This document shows, one piece after another, positions 15,773 through 23,155 of a DNA stretch of 35,938 nucleotides. This DNA is from Flavobacteriales bacterium (lineage in GTDB: Bacteria > Bacteroidota > Bacteroidia > Flavobacteriales > Flavobacteriaceae), in the NCBI GenBank assembly GCA_004214015.1, contig SGZE01000006.1, positions 1-35,938 on the forward strand, given 5' to 3'. Each line of letters begins with the position of its first letter. Within the stretch, counting starts at the first letter, position 1. The notes under the pieces were generated by a model. The model worked only from the letters and a program-made list of their open reading frames with translations. It was not told the origin of the DNA and did not search any database. The position numbers and the translations under genes are program-made.

Positions 15773-17517
15773 AATCTATTTTCTATATCGTTTTTATTTA
15801 AAGTAATAAATATTTGTTTATTGTCAGGTGATAGGTTTGGCTCTTTACATGAAAAAAGTTGATTTACCAGGAACTCTTGTTCATTAGAATTTAAACTTTG
15901 ACCTGTTTTAATCGATGAACTTTTTGAAAGTTTTTTTGCAAAAAAATCTGAATAGCTAAGATTTTTTGATTTGTCAAAAATGTTTTCATCATCAAGAATA
16001 TCCTCAATTATTTCTTCAATTGAGTTATTTATTAATTGGGATGGAACTGAACTTATACTTAATAAAGTATTTGATAAATCATAAACAAACCCCAGAGAAT
16101 CAAAATCAGTTGTGATTTTTTTAAACAAAATTAATTGGGACTTAGTTAATGTAATTTCAATAGGAAAGACTAGTTTTTGAGATTCAGAAGAGCTTTCAAA
16201 AATTGATTTCAAAAAGTCTTCATAAAGGATTCTTTGGTGAGCTAAATTCTGATTAATTATAATCAAAGAAGATTTACTAGTGCTAACTATATATTTATTG
16301 AAAATTTGAAATATTTTTGAAGATAGTTTATTGTCTTCATTTGCATAAGATAGACTATCACTTAGCTCTAGATTAGAATCTTTTTTTATAAAATCCTCCT
16401 CATTAAAAATTTTAAATGGATTAAACTCTGAGTCTACCTCGATACTGGGTATTTTAGGATCTGTGTTAATCTGGTTATACGATATATCCATAGATGAATC
16501 TTTTTCAAAGTCAAGTACTGGACTAATTTGATAAATTCCTAGACAATGTTTAACAGCTGAATTAATTATGGAATAAAGGCTTTGATCGTCATCAAACTTA
16601 ATTTCAGTCTTATTTGGATGTACGTTTACATCAATTTTCACTGGATCCATGTTTATAAATAGAAAATATCCTGGATAATAACCATCTCTTAGAAGACCAT
16701 CAAAAGAGGATGAAATTGAATGATTGATAAATTGACTTTTAATAGGCCTATTATTAACAAAAATAAATTGATTAGATCTTGATTTTTTAGCAAATTCAGG
16801 TTTTAAAATAAAACCATTTAGATTTGCTATCTGAGTGTTTTCTTTTATTGGAATCAAATGTTCTCTGATTTTTTCTCCAAAAACTGATATAATTCTTTTT
16901 TTTAGAGATTCTTTTTTTAAATAAAAAATCTCTTCCTCATTATTTATAAGTGAAAATTCAATCTCATGATTAGAGACAGCTATGTTATGAAAGACATTCA
17001 TTATATGCCTTAATTCAACAAAATCAGATTTTAAAAAATTTCTTCTTGCTGGAACATTAAAAAAAATATTTTTTACTTTAATGGAAGTTCCTTTATCTAA
17101 ACTTAATTCCTTTTCATTGATTATTTTTCCACCAACCATCTCAATGAAATAACCTTCATTCTCAAGATTTTTACTTGATGTCATTTCAATCATTGAGACT
17201 GAAGAAATAGCAGCTAAAGCTTCTCCTCTAAAGCCCATTGAAGAAATAGAAAAAACATCATCAATAGAGTTAATTTTGGAAGTTGCATGCTTAATAAAAG
17301 ATGAATGCATATCTTTTATACTCATTCCATCCCCATCATCAATAACTTGAATTAAATTTTTACCAGCATTCTTTATAATAACTTTAATTTTACTAGAATT
17401 AGCATCTAAAGAATTCTCTAAAAGTTCTTTAAGGACTGACGAAGGTCTTTGTACAACCTCTCCAGCAGCAATTTTATTGGAAACTTCAATAGGTAAAATT
17501 TTAACTATATCTGACAT
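15769..17517 (-). CDS. mutL: DNA mismatch repair protein MutL
   Basis: A 582-residue protein. The N-terminal GHKL ATPase is intact: LKELLENSLDANSSKI (catalytic Glu and Mg-binding Asn), IDDGDGM, FRGEALAAIS and NVPARRNFLK. The C-terminal dimerisation domain is recognisable by KTGQSLNSNEQEFLVNQLFSC. The endonuclease motif DQHAxxExxxxE is replaced by NQNLAHQRILYE at 422-433, the CPHGRP motif is absent (SCKEPNLSPDNK instead), and the ACR-type cysteine is not seen. MutL links MutS mismatch recognition to strand removal. As read here it should bind ATP but have no metal-dependent nicking site. It starts one base inside the upstream small gene's stop (TAATG). Confidence 0.95.
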   Translation of the reverse strand: MSDIVKILPIEVSNKIAAGEVVQRPSSVLKELLENSLDANSSKIKVIIKNAGKNLIQVIDDGDGMSIKDMHSSFIKHATSKINSIDDVFSISSMGFRGEALAAISSVSMIEMTSSKNLENEGYFIEMVGGKIINEKELSLDKGTSIKVKNIFFNVPARRNFLKSDFVELRHIMNVFHNIAVSNHEIEFSLINNEEEIFYLKKESLKKRIISVFGEKIREHLIPIKENTQIANLNGFILKPEFAKKSRSNQFIFVNNRPIKSQFINHSISSSFDGLLRDGYYPGYFLFINMDPVKIDVNVHPNKTEIKFDDDQSLYSIINSAVKHCLGIYQISPVLDFEKDSSMDISYNQINTDPKIPSIEVDSEFNPFKIFNEEDFIKKDSNLELSDSLSYANEDNKLSSKIFQIFNKYIVSTSKSSLIIINQNLAHQRILYEDFLKSIFESSSESQKLVFPIEITLTKSQLILFKKITTDFDSLGFVYDLSNTLLSISSVPSQLINNSIEEIIEDILDDENIFDKSKNLSYSDFFAKKLSKSSSIKTGQSLNSNEQEFLVNQLFSCKEPNLSPDNKQIFITLNKNDIENRF

Positions 17518-17792
17518 TAATTGGTGTAGAAAATTGTTAAATCAAAATCAATGATAAATAAAAATACCAAAATTAAAAACACAACTATTAGTATTAATGT
17601 CAAATTAATTCCTCTGTTTCTTGTATTTCGCATTTTATCTCTCTGATCACTCCAATTCATACCCATATCAATAGAATTGTATGAGTCTCTGTATTTAGAA
17701 AATTTTGACTCAAAGTTAGTAGATACATCCTCTTTTCCTTTAAAGAATCGAGGTGTATAATTGAATCTCCTGTTTTTATTTAACTTAAACAA
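17517..17792 (-). CDS. small single-span membrane protein between ribH and mutL
   Basis: A 91-residue protein with a basic, tyrosine- and phenylalanine-rich N-terminal half (RFNYTPRFFKGKED), a middle with SIDMGMNWSDQRDKMRNTR and one membrane span at about 63-85 (LTLILIVVFLILVFLFII). Proteins of this type in this position are often mislabelled as riboflavin synthase subunit beta because of the neighbouring ribH. Nothing in the sequence supports an enzymatic role. It ends at the mutL start (TAATG) and begins seven bases after the ribH stop, so it is a true operon member. Function unknown. Confidence 0.75.
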   Translation of the reverse strand: MFKLNKNRRFNYTPRFFKGKEDVSTNFESKFSKYRDSYNSIDMGMNWSDQRDKMRNTRNRGINLTLILIVVFLILVFLFIIDFDLTIFYTN

Positions 17793-17799
17793 TTAAGTT

Positions 17800-18282
17800 T
17801 TATTTTGAATTTATTAAAATCATTTTTAAAGCTGCATCTGCAGAATCTTCACCCTTATTCCCATATTTACCTCCACTTCTATCAATTGACTGTTGAATGT
17901 TATCATCAGTTGAAACACATAGAATGATTGGAATATTAGATATTATGTTTAGGTCTTTCATGCCATTAACGACAGCTGAAGAAATAAAATCAAAGTGTTT
18001 AGTTTCACCTTTAATAATGCACCCAATAGATATAATTGCATCATAGTCTTTATTAATTAAATTTTTAGTTGCAAAAATTAATTCGAAACTACCTGGAACA
18101 TATATTTTATCAATATTTTCTTCTGGAATTCCAAATTCAGAAAATTTTTTTAAAGCTCCACTGTAAAAACTTTCAGTTATTTCAATGTGCCACTCAGAAA
18201 TAACACAGGCAATCTTAATTTTTTTGGGATTGTTTATTTTTATAGATCTGGAAATAGAATTGCCAGTCTTTTTAGCAGTCAT
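17800..18282 (-). CDS. ribH: 6,7-dimethyl-8-ribityllumazine synthase
   Basis: A 160-residue protein, the usual length. It condenses 5-amino-6-ribitylaminouracil with dihydroxybutanone phosphate, the step before riboflavin synthase. Marks are VISEWHIEIT (26-35, ring stacking at Trp31), VPGSFE (62-67), GCIIKGETKHFDFI with the catalytic His96, and ILCVST near the end. It starts just after the TPR gene (one-base gap) and has no FMN riboswitch in front of it. The other riboflavin genes are not in the window. Confidence 0.95.
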   Translation of the reverse strand: MTAKKTGNSISRSIKINNPKKIKIACVISEWHIEITESFYSGALKKFSEFGIPEENIDKIYVPGSFELIFATKNLINKDYDAIISIGCIIKGETKHFDFISSAVVNGMKDLNIISNIPIILCVSTDDNIQQSIDRSGGKYGNKGEDSADAALKMILINSK

Positions 18283-18283
18283 A

Positions 18284-19045
18284 CTAATTTTTTAAATTTT
18301 CAATTCTACCAAGTTGAACCTCAACTAAACTTGATTCATAAGAATCAGGAAACTCATCTTTAATTCTATTCAAAAAATCAATTGAAGATCTATATTTACC
18401 TATTTCAGAACCAATTAGAGCAGCCTTAAATAAATATTTAGGGGTTGTATAAATATTTTCATTATGCTTAAAAGCTTTTTGATAATACTCAAAAGCTTCA
18501 TCTGGTTGATTCAATTCAGAAAAACAATCACCAATAGTTCCTAATGAAATTGATTTTAGAAGTATATCATCAGATTTAAATTTTTCTAAATAAATTATAG
18601 CGTTATCATACTCTTTAAGATTTAGGTATGACATTCCAATTGAATAGTTAGCTAGATTAGAAGCTTTAGTTCCAGAATATTCTTTAACTATATCTAAAAA
18701 ACCATATTTTCCTTCTCCACCATTTAATGCAAGTTTAAATAATGAATCTGATTCATTAGAAACTAATGCAAGTTCAAAGAAGTATTGTGCTTTATTTAGC
18801 TCACTTATTGCCTCTTTTTCATTAGGATCAGATATAAATCTTTCATAGCCTAGATAAGAAAGAACGGATAAAGATATTACTCCAATAAATGTTAAAATAA
18901 TATTTTGGTTTTTTAGTATCCATTGTTCAGACTTATTAGCAGTAGAGTCCAATGACTCAAATACTTCAGCTGTTTGACTCTTCTCTCCTTTTTGAGCTTG
19001 ATCACTTTTACTCTTTTTATATCCTCTTCTATTAAATGTTGCCAT
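18284..19045 (-). CDS. TPR membrane protein
   Basis: A 253-residue protein with a basic, glutamine-rich cytoplasmic start, one membrane span at about 48-67 (NIILTFIGVISLSVLSYLGY) and a periplasmic tetratricopeptide region (SNLANYSIGMSYLNLKEYDNAIIYLEKF, then DCFSELNQPDEAFEYYQKAF, described in parts). The layout resembles YfgM/TPR_21 proteins that assist at the SecYEG exit, but this is inference. It is the first gene of the minus-strand run TPR-ribH-small protein-mutL-rhomboids and diverges from recF with a 48-base gap. Confidence 0.85.
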   Translation of the reverse strand: MATFNRRGYKKSKSDQAQKGEKSQTAEVFESLDSTANKSEQWILKNQNIILTFIGVISLSVLSYLGYERFISDPNEKEAISELNKAQYFFELALVSNESDSLFKLALNGGEGKYGFLDIVKEYSGTKASNLANYSIGMSYLNLKEYDNAIIYLEKFKSDDILLKSISLGTIGDCFSELNQPDEAFEYYQKAFKHNENIYTTPKYLFKAALIGSEIGKYRSSIDFLNRIKDEFPDSYESSLVEVQLGRIENLKN

Positions 19046-19054
19046 AATAATTTT

Positions 19055-19083
19055 TTGAATCCCAAAATTAATGTTTTATTTTG
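19055..19083 (+). promoter_or_regulatory. imperfect -33/-7 promoter for recF
   Basis: TTG at 19055-19057 is followed after 19 bases by TATTTTG at 19077-19083, one base short of the TAnnTTTG consensus. Transcription would then begin within a few bases of the recF ATG at 19094, giving a very short leader. The match is imperfect and the region AT-rich. Confidence 0.3.
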
Positions 19084-19093
19084 AATACTTATT

Positions 19094-20194
19094 ATGTTTT
19101 TACATTCACTAAAAATTGATAATTATAAAAACCTTGAAAAATTCAAGTTAAGTTTTACTAAAAAGATCAATTGTTTTATCGGAAAAAATGGAATTGGAAA
19201 GACCAATATTGTAGATTCCATTTATCATTTGGCATTTACAAAGAGTTATTTTAATCCCTCTACCTCACAAAATGTTAAAACTGGATCTGATTTTTTTTCT
19301 ATATCTGGAGATTTTAATATTGATGAAAGAAATGAAAATATTCACTGTTATTATAAAATAGGAGAAAAAAAGGTTATAAAAAGAAATGGTAAAGTATATA
19401 AAAGAATTTCAGACCATATTGGATTAATAAACCTTATAATAATTTCTCCACATGATAGAAACCTTATAATTGAAGGTAGTGAGATGAGAAGAAAATTCAT
19501 TGACTCAGTGATAGGTCAAGTAGATAAAGTATATCTACAAAGAGTTATTGACTACAACAAGGTTATTACACAAAGAAACTCTCTTTTAAAATACTTTTTC
19601 ATTAATAGAAAATTTGATAAGGACACAATAGAGTCATATGATCAACAATTAATAAGTATTGGAACTCCAATATACAAGGAGAGATTTAAATTTATGACGG
19701 CATTTATTCCAATTTTTAAAAAATATTACTCTGATATAAGTTCAGGTAATGAATCAGTTGATATAAATTATAAAAGTGATTTAAATTCTGGGAGTTTTTC
19801 AGAAATTCTTAGTGAAAGTTTATCAAAAGACAGATTCATACAATATACTTCAAAAGGGGTTCACCGTGATGATCTGAATTTTACAATTGATAATAATAAA
19901 ATAAAGAATTTTGGAAGTCAAGGTCAACAAAAATCATTTCTTATCGCTTTGAAACTTGCTCAATTTGATTACTATAAAACAAAATTTGGAAACTCTCCAA
20001 TAGTTTTACTTGATGATATTTTTGATAAATTAGATCAAGAAAGAGTCAGACAAATAGTTCAAATCTTGGAAAAAAGAGATTTTGGTCAAATTTTTATAAC
20101 TGATACACATATTGATAGAGTTAAGGATGCCCTTTCTGAGTCAAAAAATAAAGAAGAAATATTTGATCTTGAAAAATTAAAGAACAATGAATAA
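19094..20194 (+). CDS. recF: RecF DNA repair/replication ATPase
   Basis: A 366-residue SMC-like ATPase. Walker A is GKNGIGKT at 30-37, the signature region reads FGSQGQQKSFLIALKLA, and Walker B is IVLLDDIFDKLD. RecF with RecO and RecR loads RecA at single-strand gaps. EGSEMRRKFID and YNKVITQRNSLLK in the arm region are typical. The gene overlaps the DUF721 gene by eight bases. It is not next to dnaA or dnaN, at least in this window. Confidence 0.95.
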   Translation: MFLHSLKIDNYKNLEKFKLSFTKKINCFIGKNGIGKTNIVDSIYHLAFTKSYFNPSTSQNVKTGSDFFSISGDFNIDERNENIHCYYKIGEKKVIKRNGKVYKRISDHIGLINLIIISPHDRNLIIEGSEMRRKFIDSVIGQVDKVYLQRVIDYNKVITQRNSLLKYFFINRKFDKDTIESYDQQLISIGTPIYKERFKFMTAFIPIFKKYYSDISSGNESVDINYKSDLNSGSFSEILSESLSKDRFIQYTSKGVHRDDLNFTIDNNKIKNFGSQGQQKSFLIALKLAQFDYYKTKFGNSPIVLLDDIFDKLDQERVRQIVQILEKRDFGQIFITDTHIDRVKDALSESKNKEEIFDLEKLKNNE

Positions 20195-20480
20195 AAGAGG
20201 AGAGGTAAAAAATCTTTCAAAAGTAATTCAAGATGTTTTTTCTCAAAAGCACTTTAGAATTGGAATTGATAATGTTAAAGTTCAAGATGCATGGGTTAAA
20301 ACTATGGGAGAGAATATTCAGAAATATACATTTAAAGTATATTATAAAAGAGGTGTACTCTATGTTAAGCTAAAGTCTTCTGTATTAAAAGAGGAGCTAA
20401 CCTTTGAAAAAGAAAAGGTTATAAAATTGATTAACAAGGAACTTGGAAAAGAGTATATAAAAGATCTAAATCTTAGCTAA
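20187..20480 (+). CDS. DUF721 family protein (DciA-like)
   Basis: A 97-residue protein made of a helical start (VIQDVFSQK), [16 protein letters not shown] and a strand pair ([21 protein letters not shown]), the compact DUF721 domain. In other bacteria the DUF721 protein DciA recruits the replicative helicase DnaB. Short Bacteroidota members without extra domains have not, to my knowledge, been shown to do so. Coupling to recF by an eight-base overlap fits a replication role. The stop overlaps the convergent ndk within the palindrome TTAGCTAA (20473-20480). Confidence 0.8.
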   Translation: MNKRGEVKNLSKVIQDVFSQKHFRIGIDNVKVQDAWVKTMGENIQKYTFKVYYKRGVLYVKLKSSVLKEELTFEKEKVIKLINKELGKEYIKDLNLS

Positions 20481-20895
20481 ATATTTCATTAGAATCAAAA
20501 TGAAAATCTATCTCAATTGATGCATTTTCATCACTATCTGAACCATGAACAGCATTTTCTCCTTTAGATTTTGCAAATTTCTTTCTTATAGTTCCATCCA
20601 TTGCCTCTTGAGGATCTGTAGATCCAATTAGTTCTCTGAATTCTTCAACAGCATTTTCTTTTTCTAGAGCGGCAGCAATAATAGGTCCACGAGTCATAAA
20701 GCTTACTAAATCATTGAAAAAAGGTTTATCTGAATGAATTGAATAAAATTTTTCAGCTTCGTCTTTACTCATTTTTTTATATTTAAGAGCAATAATTTTA
20801 AATCCTGCATTCTCAATCATATTTAAAATTGGAAGCATATTTCCCTGCTCAATTGAGTCAGGCTTTAGCATTGTAAATGTTCTATTTGAATTCAT
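20473..20895 (-). CDS. ndk: nucleoside diphosphate kinase
   Basis: A 140-residue protein, the usual length. It balances NTP and dNTP pools by moving phosphate through a histidine. Marks are RTFTMLKPD with Lys11 and NAVHGSDS with the catalytic His117. The ATG at 20895 is kept because MNSNRTFTM matches the normal length and start of the family. The predicted promoter ends only four bases before this ATG, so the mRNA is likely leaderless. Confidence 0.96.
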   Translation of the reverse strand: MNSNRTFTMLKPDSIEQGNMLPILNMIENAGFKIIALKYKKMSKDEAEKFYSIHSDKPFFNDLVSFMTRGPIIAAALEKENAVEEFRELIGSTDPQEAMDGTIRKKFAKSKGENAVHGSDSDENASIEIDFHFDSNEIFS

Positions 20896-20899
20896 GCGG

Positions 20900-20929
20900 C
20901 AAATTTAACAATATCTATCATTATACAAA
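20900..20929 (-). promoter_or_regulatory. Bacteroidota promoter for ndk, predicted leaderless
   Basis: On the minus strand TTTG (20929-20926) is followed after 18 bases by TAAATTTG (20907-20900), then CCGC and the ndk ATG. Both boxes match the consensus fully. With a start about three to five bases past the -7 box, the transcript would begin at or within a base or two of the ATG. Confidence 0.65.
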
Positions 20930-20983
20930 GTTTTAATAATTACTTTATTTTAATTTTCAATATAATATTATATTAGCCCACTC

Positions 20984-21994
20984 ATGAATGAACAAATTCT
21001 AAATCAAATCAATGATATTTTTTCAAAGAAGAGAAATATTATTTTGATACCTCATAGCAGTCCTGATGCTGATGCTCTAGGAAGTTGTCTAGCCCTATAT
21101 CATTTCTTTAAAGATAAAAATGATGTGAACATAATTTCGCCCAATGAGTATACAGATATTTTAAATTTTCTTCCAGGATCAGAGAATGTTATTGTTTATG
21201 ATAATGATAAAGAAAAGTCTGAAGATGTTTTTAAAAATGCTGATGTAATTTTTACCTTAGATTTTAACAGCTTAGGAAGAGCTAGAAACCTGTCAAACCT
21301 TATATCTAGTTCATCTGCTAAAATAATAATGATTGATCACCATGAAAATCCAGATAATTACCCAAATATCATGATTTCTGATTCAAAGATGAGCTCAACC
21401 TGTGAAATGGTATTTGATTTCATTAATGCAATTGATAATAAAAAAATAGATAATGATATTGCTACTTGTTTATATACAGGTATAGTAGCAGATACTGGAT
21501 CTTTTAGGTTTCCTTCGACAACTTCTAAAACTTTAAAAGTTGGATCAGAATTGATTAATTACGGAGTAAACATAACTGAGATATTTGAAAAACTATATAA
21601 TAATTTTCAGTTTAAAAGATTGAGACTCTTAGGATCAACAATAAGTAATTTCAAAAAAATAGATGGACTTCCTGTACTGTATACTTTAATCTCTGAGGAA
21701 GATCAGATTAAAAATGACTTTAAAAAAGGAGACAGTGAAGGATTTGTAAACTTTGGATTGAGTGTTACAGGAATTTTATGTTCTGTTCTTTTTATAGAGA
21801 AAAAAGATGAAGGAATAATAAAAATTTCATTTAGATCAAAAGGTGATTTTAAAGTTAATATATTTGCCTCAAGATATTTTAGTGGAGGTGGTCATGAACA
21901 TGCCTCTGGAGGAGTATCTAAACTAAGTTTAATTGAAACTGAAGAAAAATTTATTGTTGATATTAAACAATACCTAAAAGAAAACTATGAATAA
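20984..21994 (+). CDS. DHH phosphoesterase, NrnA-type nanoRNase/pAp phosphatase
   Basis: A 336-residue DHH/DHHA1 protein. Metal ligands appear as [13 protein letters not shown] (His24, Asp28, Asp30), LDFNSLGR (Asp93) and DHHENPD (118-124). The C-terminal DHHA1 domain ends with [10 protein letters not shown]. Family members degrade very short RNAs and dephosphorylate 3'-phosphoadenosine 5'-phosphate. The gene order ndk-nrnA-prolyl isomerase is one I recall from flavobacteria, where gldI often follows. It overlaps the next gene by eight bases. Confidence 0.9.
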   Translation: MNEQILNQINDIFSKKRNIILIPHSSPDADALGSCLALYHFFKDKNDVNIISPNEYTDILNFLPGSENVIVYDNDKEKSEDVFKNADVIFTLDFNSLGRARNLSNLISSSSAKIIMIDHHENPDNYPNIMISDSKMSSTCEMVFDFINAIDNKKIDNDIATCLYTGIVADTGSFRFPSTTSKTLKVGSELINYGVNITEIFEKLYNNFQFKRLRLLGSTISNFKKIDGLPVLYTLISEEDQIKNDFKKGDSEGFVNFGLSVTGILCSVLFIEKKDEGIIKISFRSKGDFKVNIFASRYFSGGGHEHASGGVSKLSLIETEEKFIVDIKQYLKENYE

Positions 21995-22994
21995 GAATTT
22001 ATTAATCTTAATCTCAATACTAACTTTAAACTCATGTAATATGAATAATTCTGATTTATCAGATGGATTGTACGCTGACATTGAAACATCAAAAGGAAAT
22101 ATAATTTTACAATTATATTTTGAACAAGTACCTACAACTGTATCAAATTTTGTTGCACTTGCTGAAGGAAATCATCCAGTTGTTGATGAAGAACTATCAG
22201 GAAAACCTTATTATGATGGACTAAAGTTTCACAGAGTACTTGAAAATTTTATGATTCAAGGGGGTGATCCTACTGGAACTGGATCAGGTGGTCCAGGATA
22301 TCAGTTTGATGATGAATTTAGTTCTGATCTTAAACATGATGGCCCGGGAGTATTATCAATGGCTAATGCAGGTCCTGGAACTAATGGTAGTCAGTTTTTT
22401 ATAACTCATGTTGAGACGCCATGGTTAGATGGAAAACACTCTGTTTTTGGTAAAGTAAATTCTGGACAAGATATTGTTGATAGCGTAGAACAAGAGGACA
22501 TCATTAAAACTGTAAAAATTATTAGAATAGGTGAAAGTGCCAAAAAATTTGATGCACCTTCTGTTTTTGAAAGCTATATAGCTAACAAAAGTGATGCTGA
22601 TGCTGCAAAAGCAGAAGCTGAACAAGATAAAATTAAGGATATTACAAAAGGAATGTCTAAGACTGAAAGTGGAATTTATTACAATATCTCAACAAAAGGA
22701 AAAGGAAATAATGCAAAACCTAATGATTTACTTTCAGTTCACTACTCTCTTCAACTTATTGATGGGACTGAAATTGATTCATCATTTACTCGCGGCGCAC
22801 CAATTGAGTTTACTTGTGGCGTTGGTCAAGTAATAAAGGGATGGGATGAAGCTATGGAGTTATTAAATAAAGGATCAAAAGCCAGATTAGTTATTCCAAG
22901 TGAGCTTGGATACGGTTCTATGGGAGCTGGGAATGGAGTAATTCCTCCAAATGCTACATTGATTTTTGATGTAGAACTAGTTGACATCAAATAA
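21987..22994 (+). CDS. cyclophilin-FKBP two-domain prolyl isomerase lipoprotein
   Basis: A 335-residue protein with a lipoprotein signal (LNSC, Cys17). Residues of about 27-180 form a cyclophilin domain: [23 protein letters not shown] and [10 protein letters not shown] charged linker ([17 protein letters not shown]) follows. About 235-335 form an FKBP domain: [39 protein letters not shown] and [13 protein letters not shown]. Both catalytic folds look intact. It should act as a periplasmic folding factor. In flavobacteria the gliding lipoprotein GldI, an FKBP-type isomerase, is encoded at a similar place, so this gene may stand in for it; no gliding gene is visible here. Confidence 0.9.
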   Translation: MNKNLLILISILTLNSCNMNNSDLSDGLYADIETSKGNIILQLYFEQVPTTVSNFVALAEGNHPVVDEELSGKPYYDGLKFHRVLENFMIQGGDPTGTGSGGPGYQFDDEFSSDLKHDGPGVLSMANAGPGTNGSQFFITHVETPWLDGKHSVFGKVNSGQDIVDSVEQEDIIKTVKIIRIGESAKKFDAPSVFESYIANKSDADAAKAEAEQDKIKDITKGMSKTESGIYYNISTKGKGNNAKPNDLLSVHYSLQLIDGTEIDSSFTRGAPIEFTCGVGQVIKGWDEAMELLNKGSKARLVIPSELGYGSMGAGNGVIPPNATLIFDVELVDIK

Positions 22995-23001
22995 ATTATA
23001 G

Positions 23002-23070
23002 ATGAAATTGAGATTGTTTATTGCACTTGCAATAATGTTTCTATATATATTATTGAATATTATCAATTAG
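23002..23070 (+). CDS. possible 22-residue hydrophobic peptide
   Basis: A short frame beginning seven bases after the prolyl isomerase stop. It encodes a basic start (MKLR) and a hydrophobic stretch (LFIALAIMFLYILLNIIN), so it would be a minimal membrane peptide. No family is recognised. The rest of 22995-23155 holds an AT-rich stretch, a short CCCAT/ATGGG inverted repeat at 23118-23132, and nothing else I can identify. Chance is a real alternative. Confidence 0.2.
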   Translation: MKLRLFIALAIMFLYILLNIIN

Positions 23071-23155
23071 AAAAACTATATAATTTTCAAAACTGAATTA
23101 CTATATTAGTAAACTATCCCATTTTTTATGGGTCAAACAAAAAAACTAATTTGAT

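Noticed and set aside
17800-19093. FMN riboswitch controlling ribH
   Set aside because: ribH follows the TPR gene after one base, and the 48-base gap upstream of that gene is too short for the riboswitch.
22425-22833. Overlapping frames in the prolyl isomerase linker and FKBP region
   Set aside because: Both oppose or shift a well-supported two-domain protein and carry no family signal.
23118-23132. CCCAT-TTTTT-ATGGG inverted repeat as terminator or operator
   Set aside because: The stem is only five base pairs and no T-run follows on either strand. It could bind a regulator but nothing supports this.
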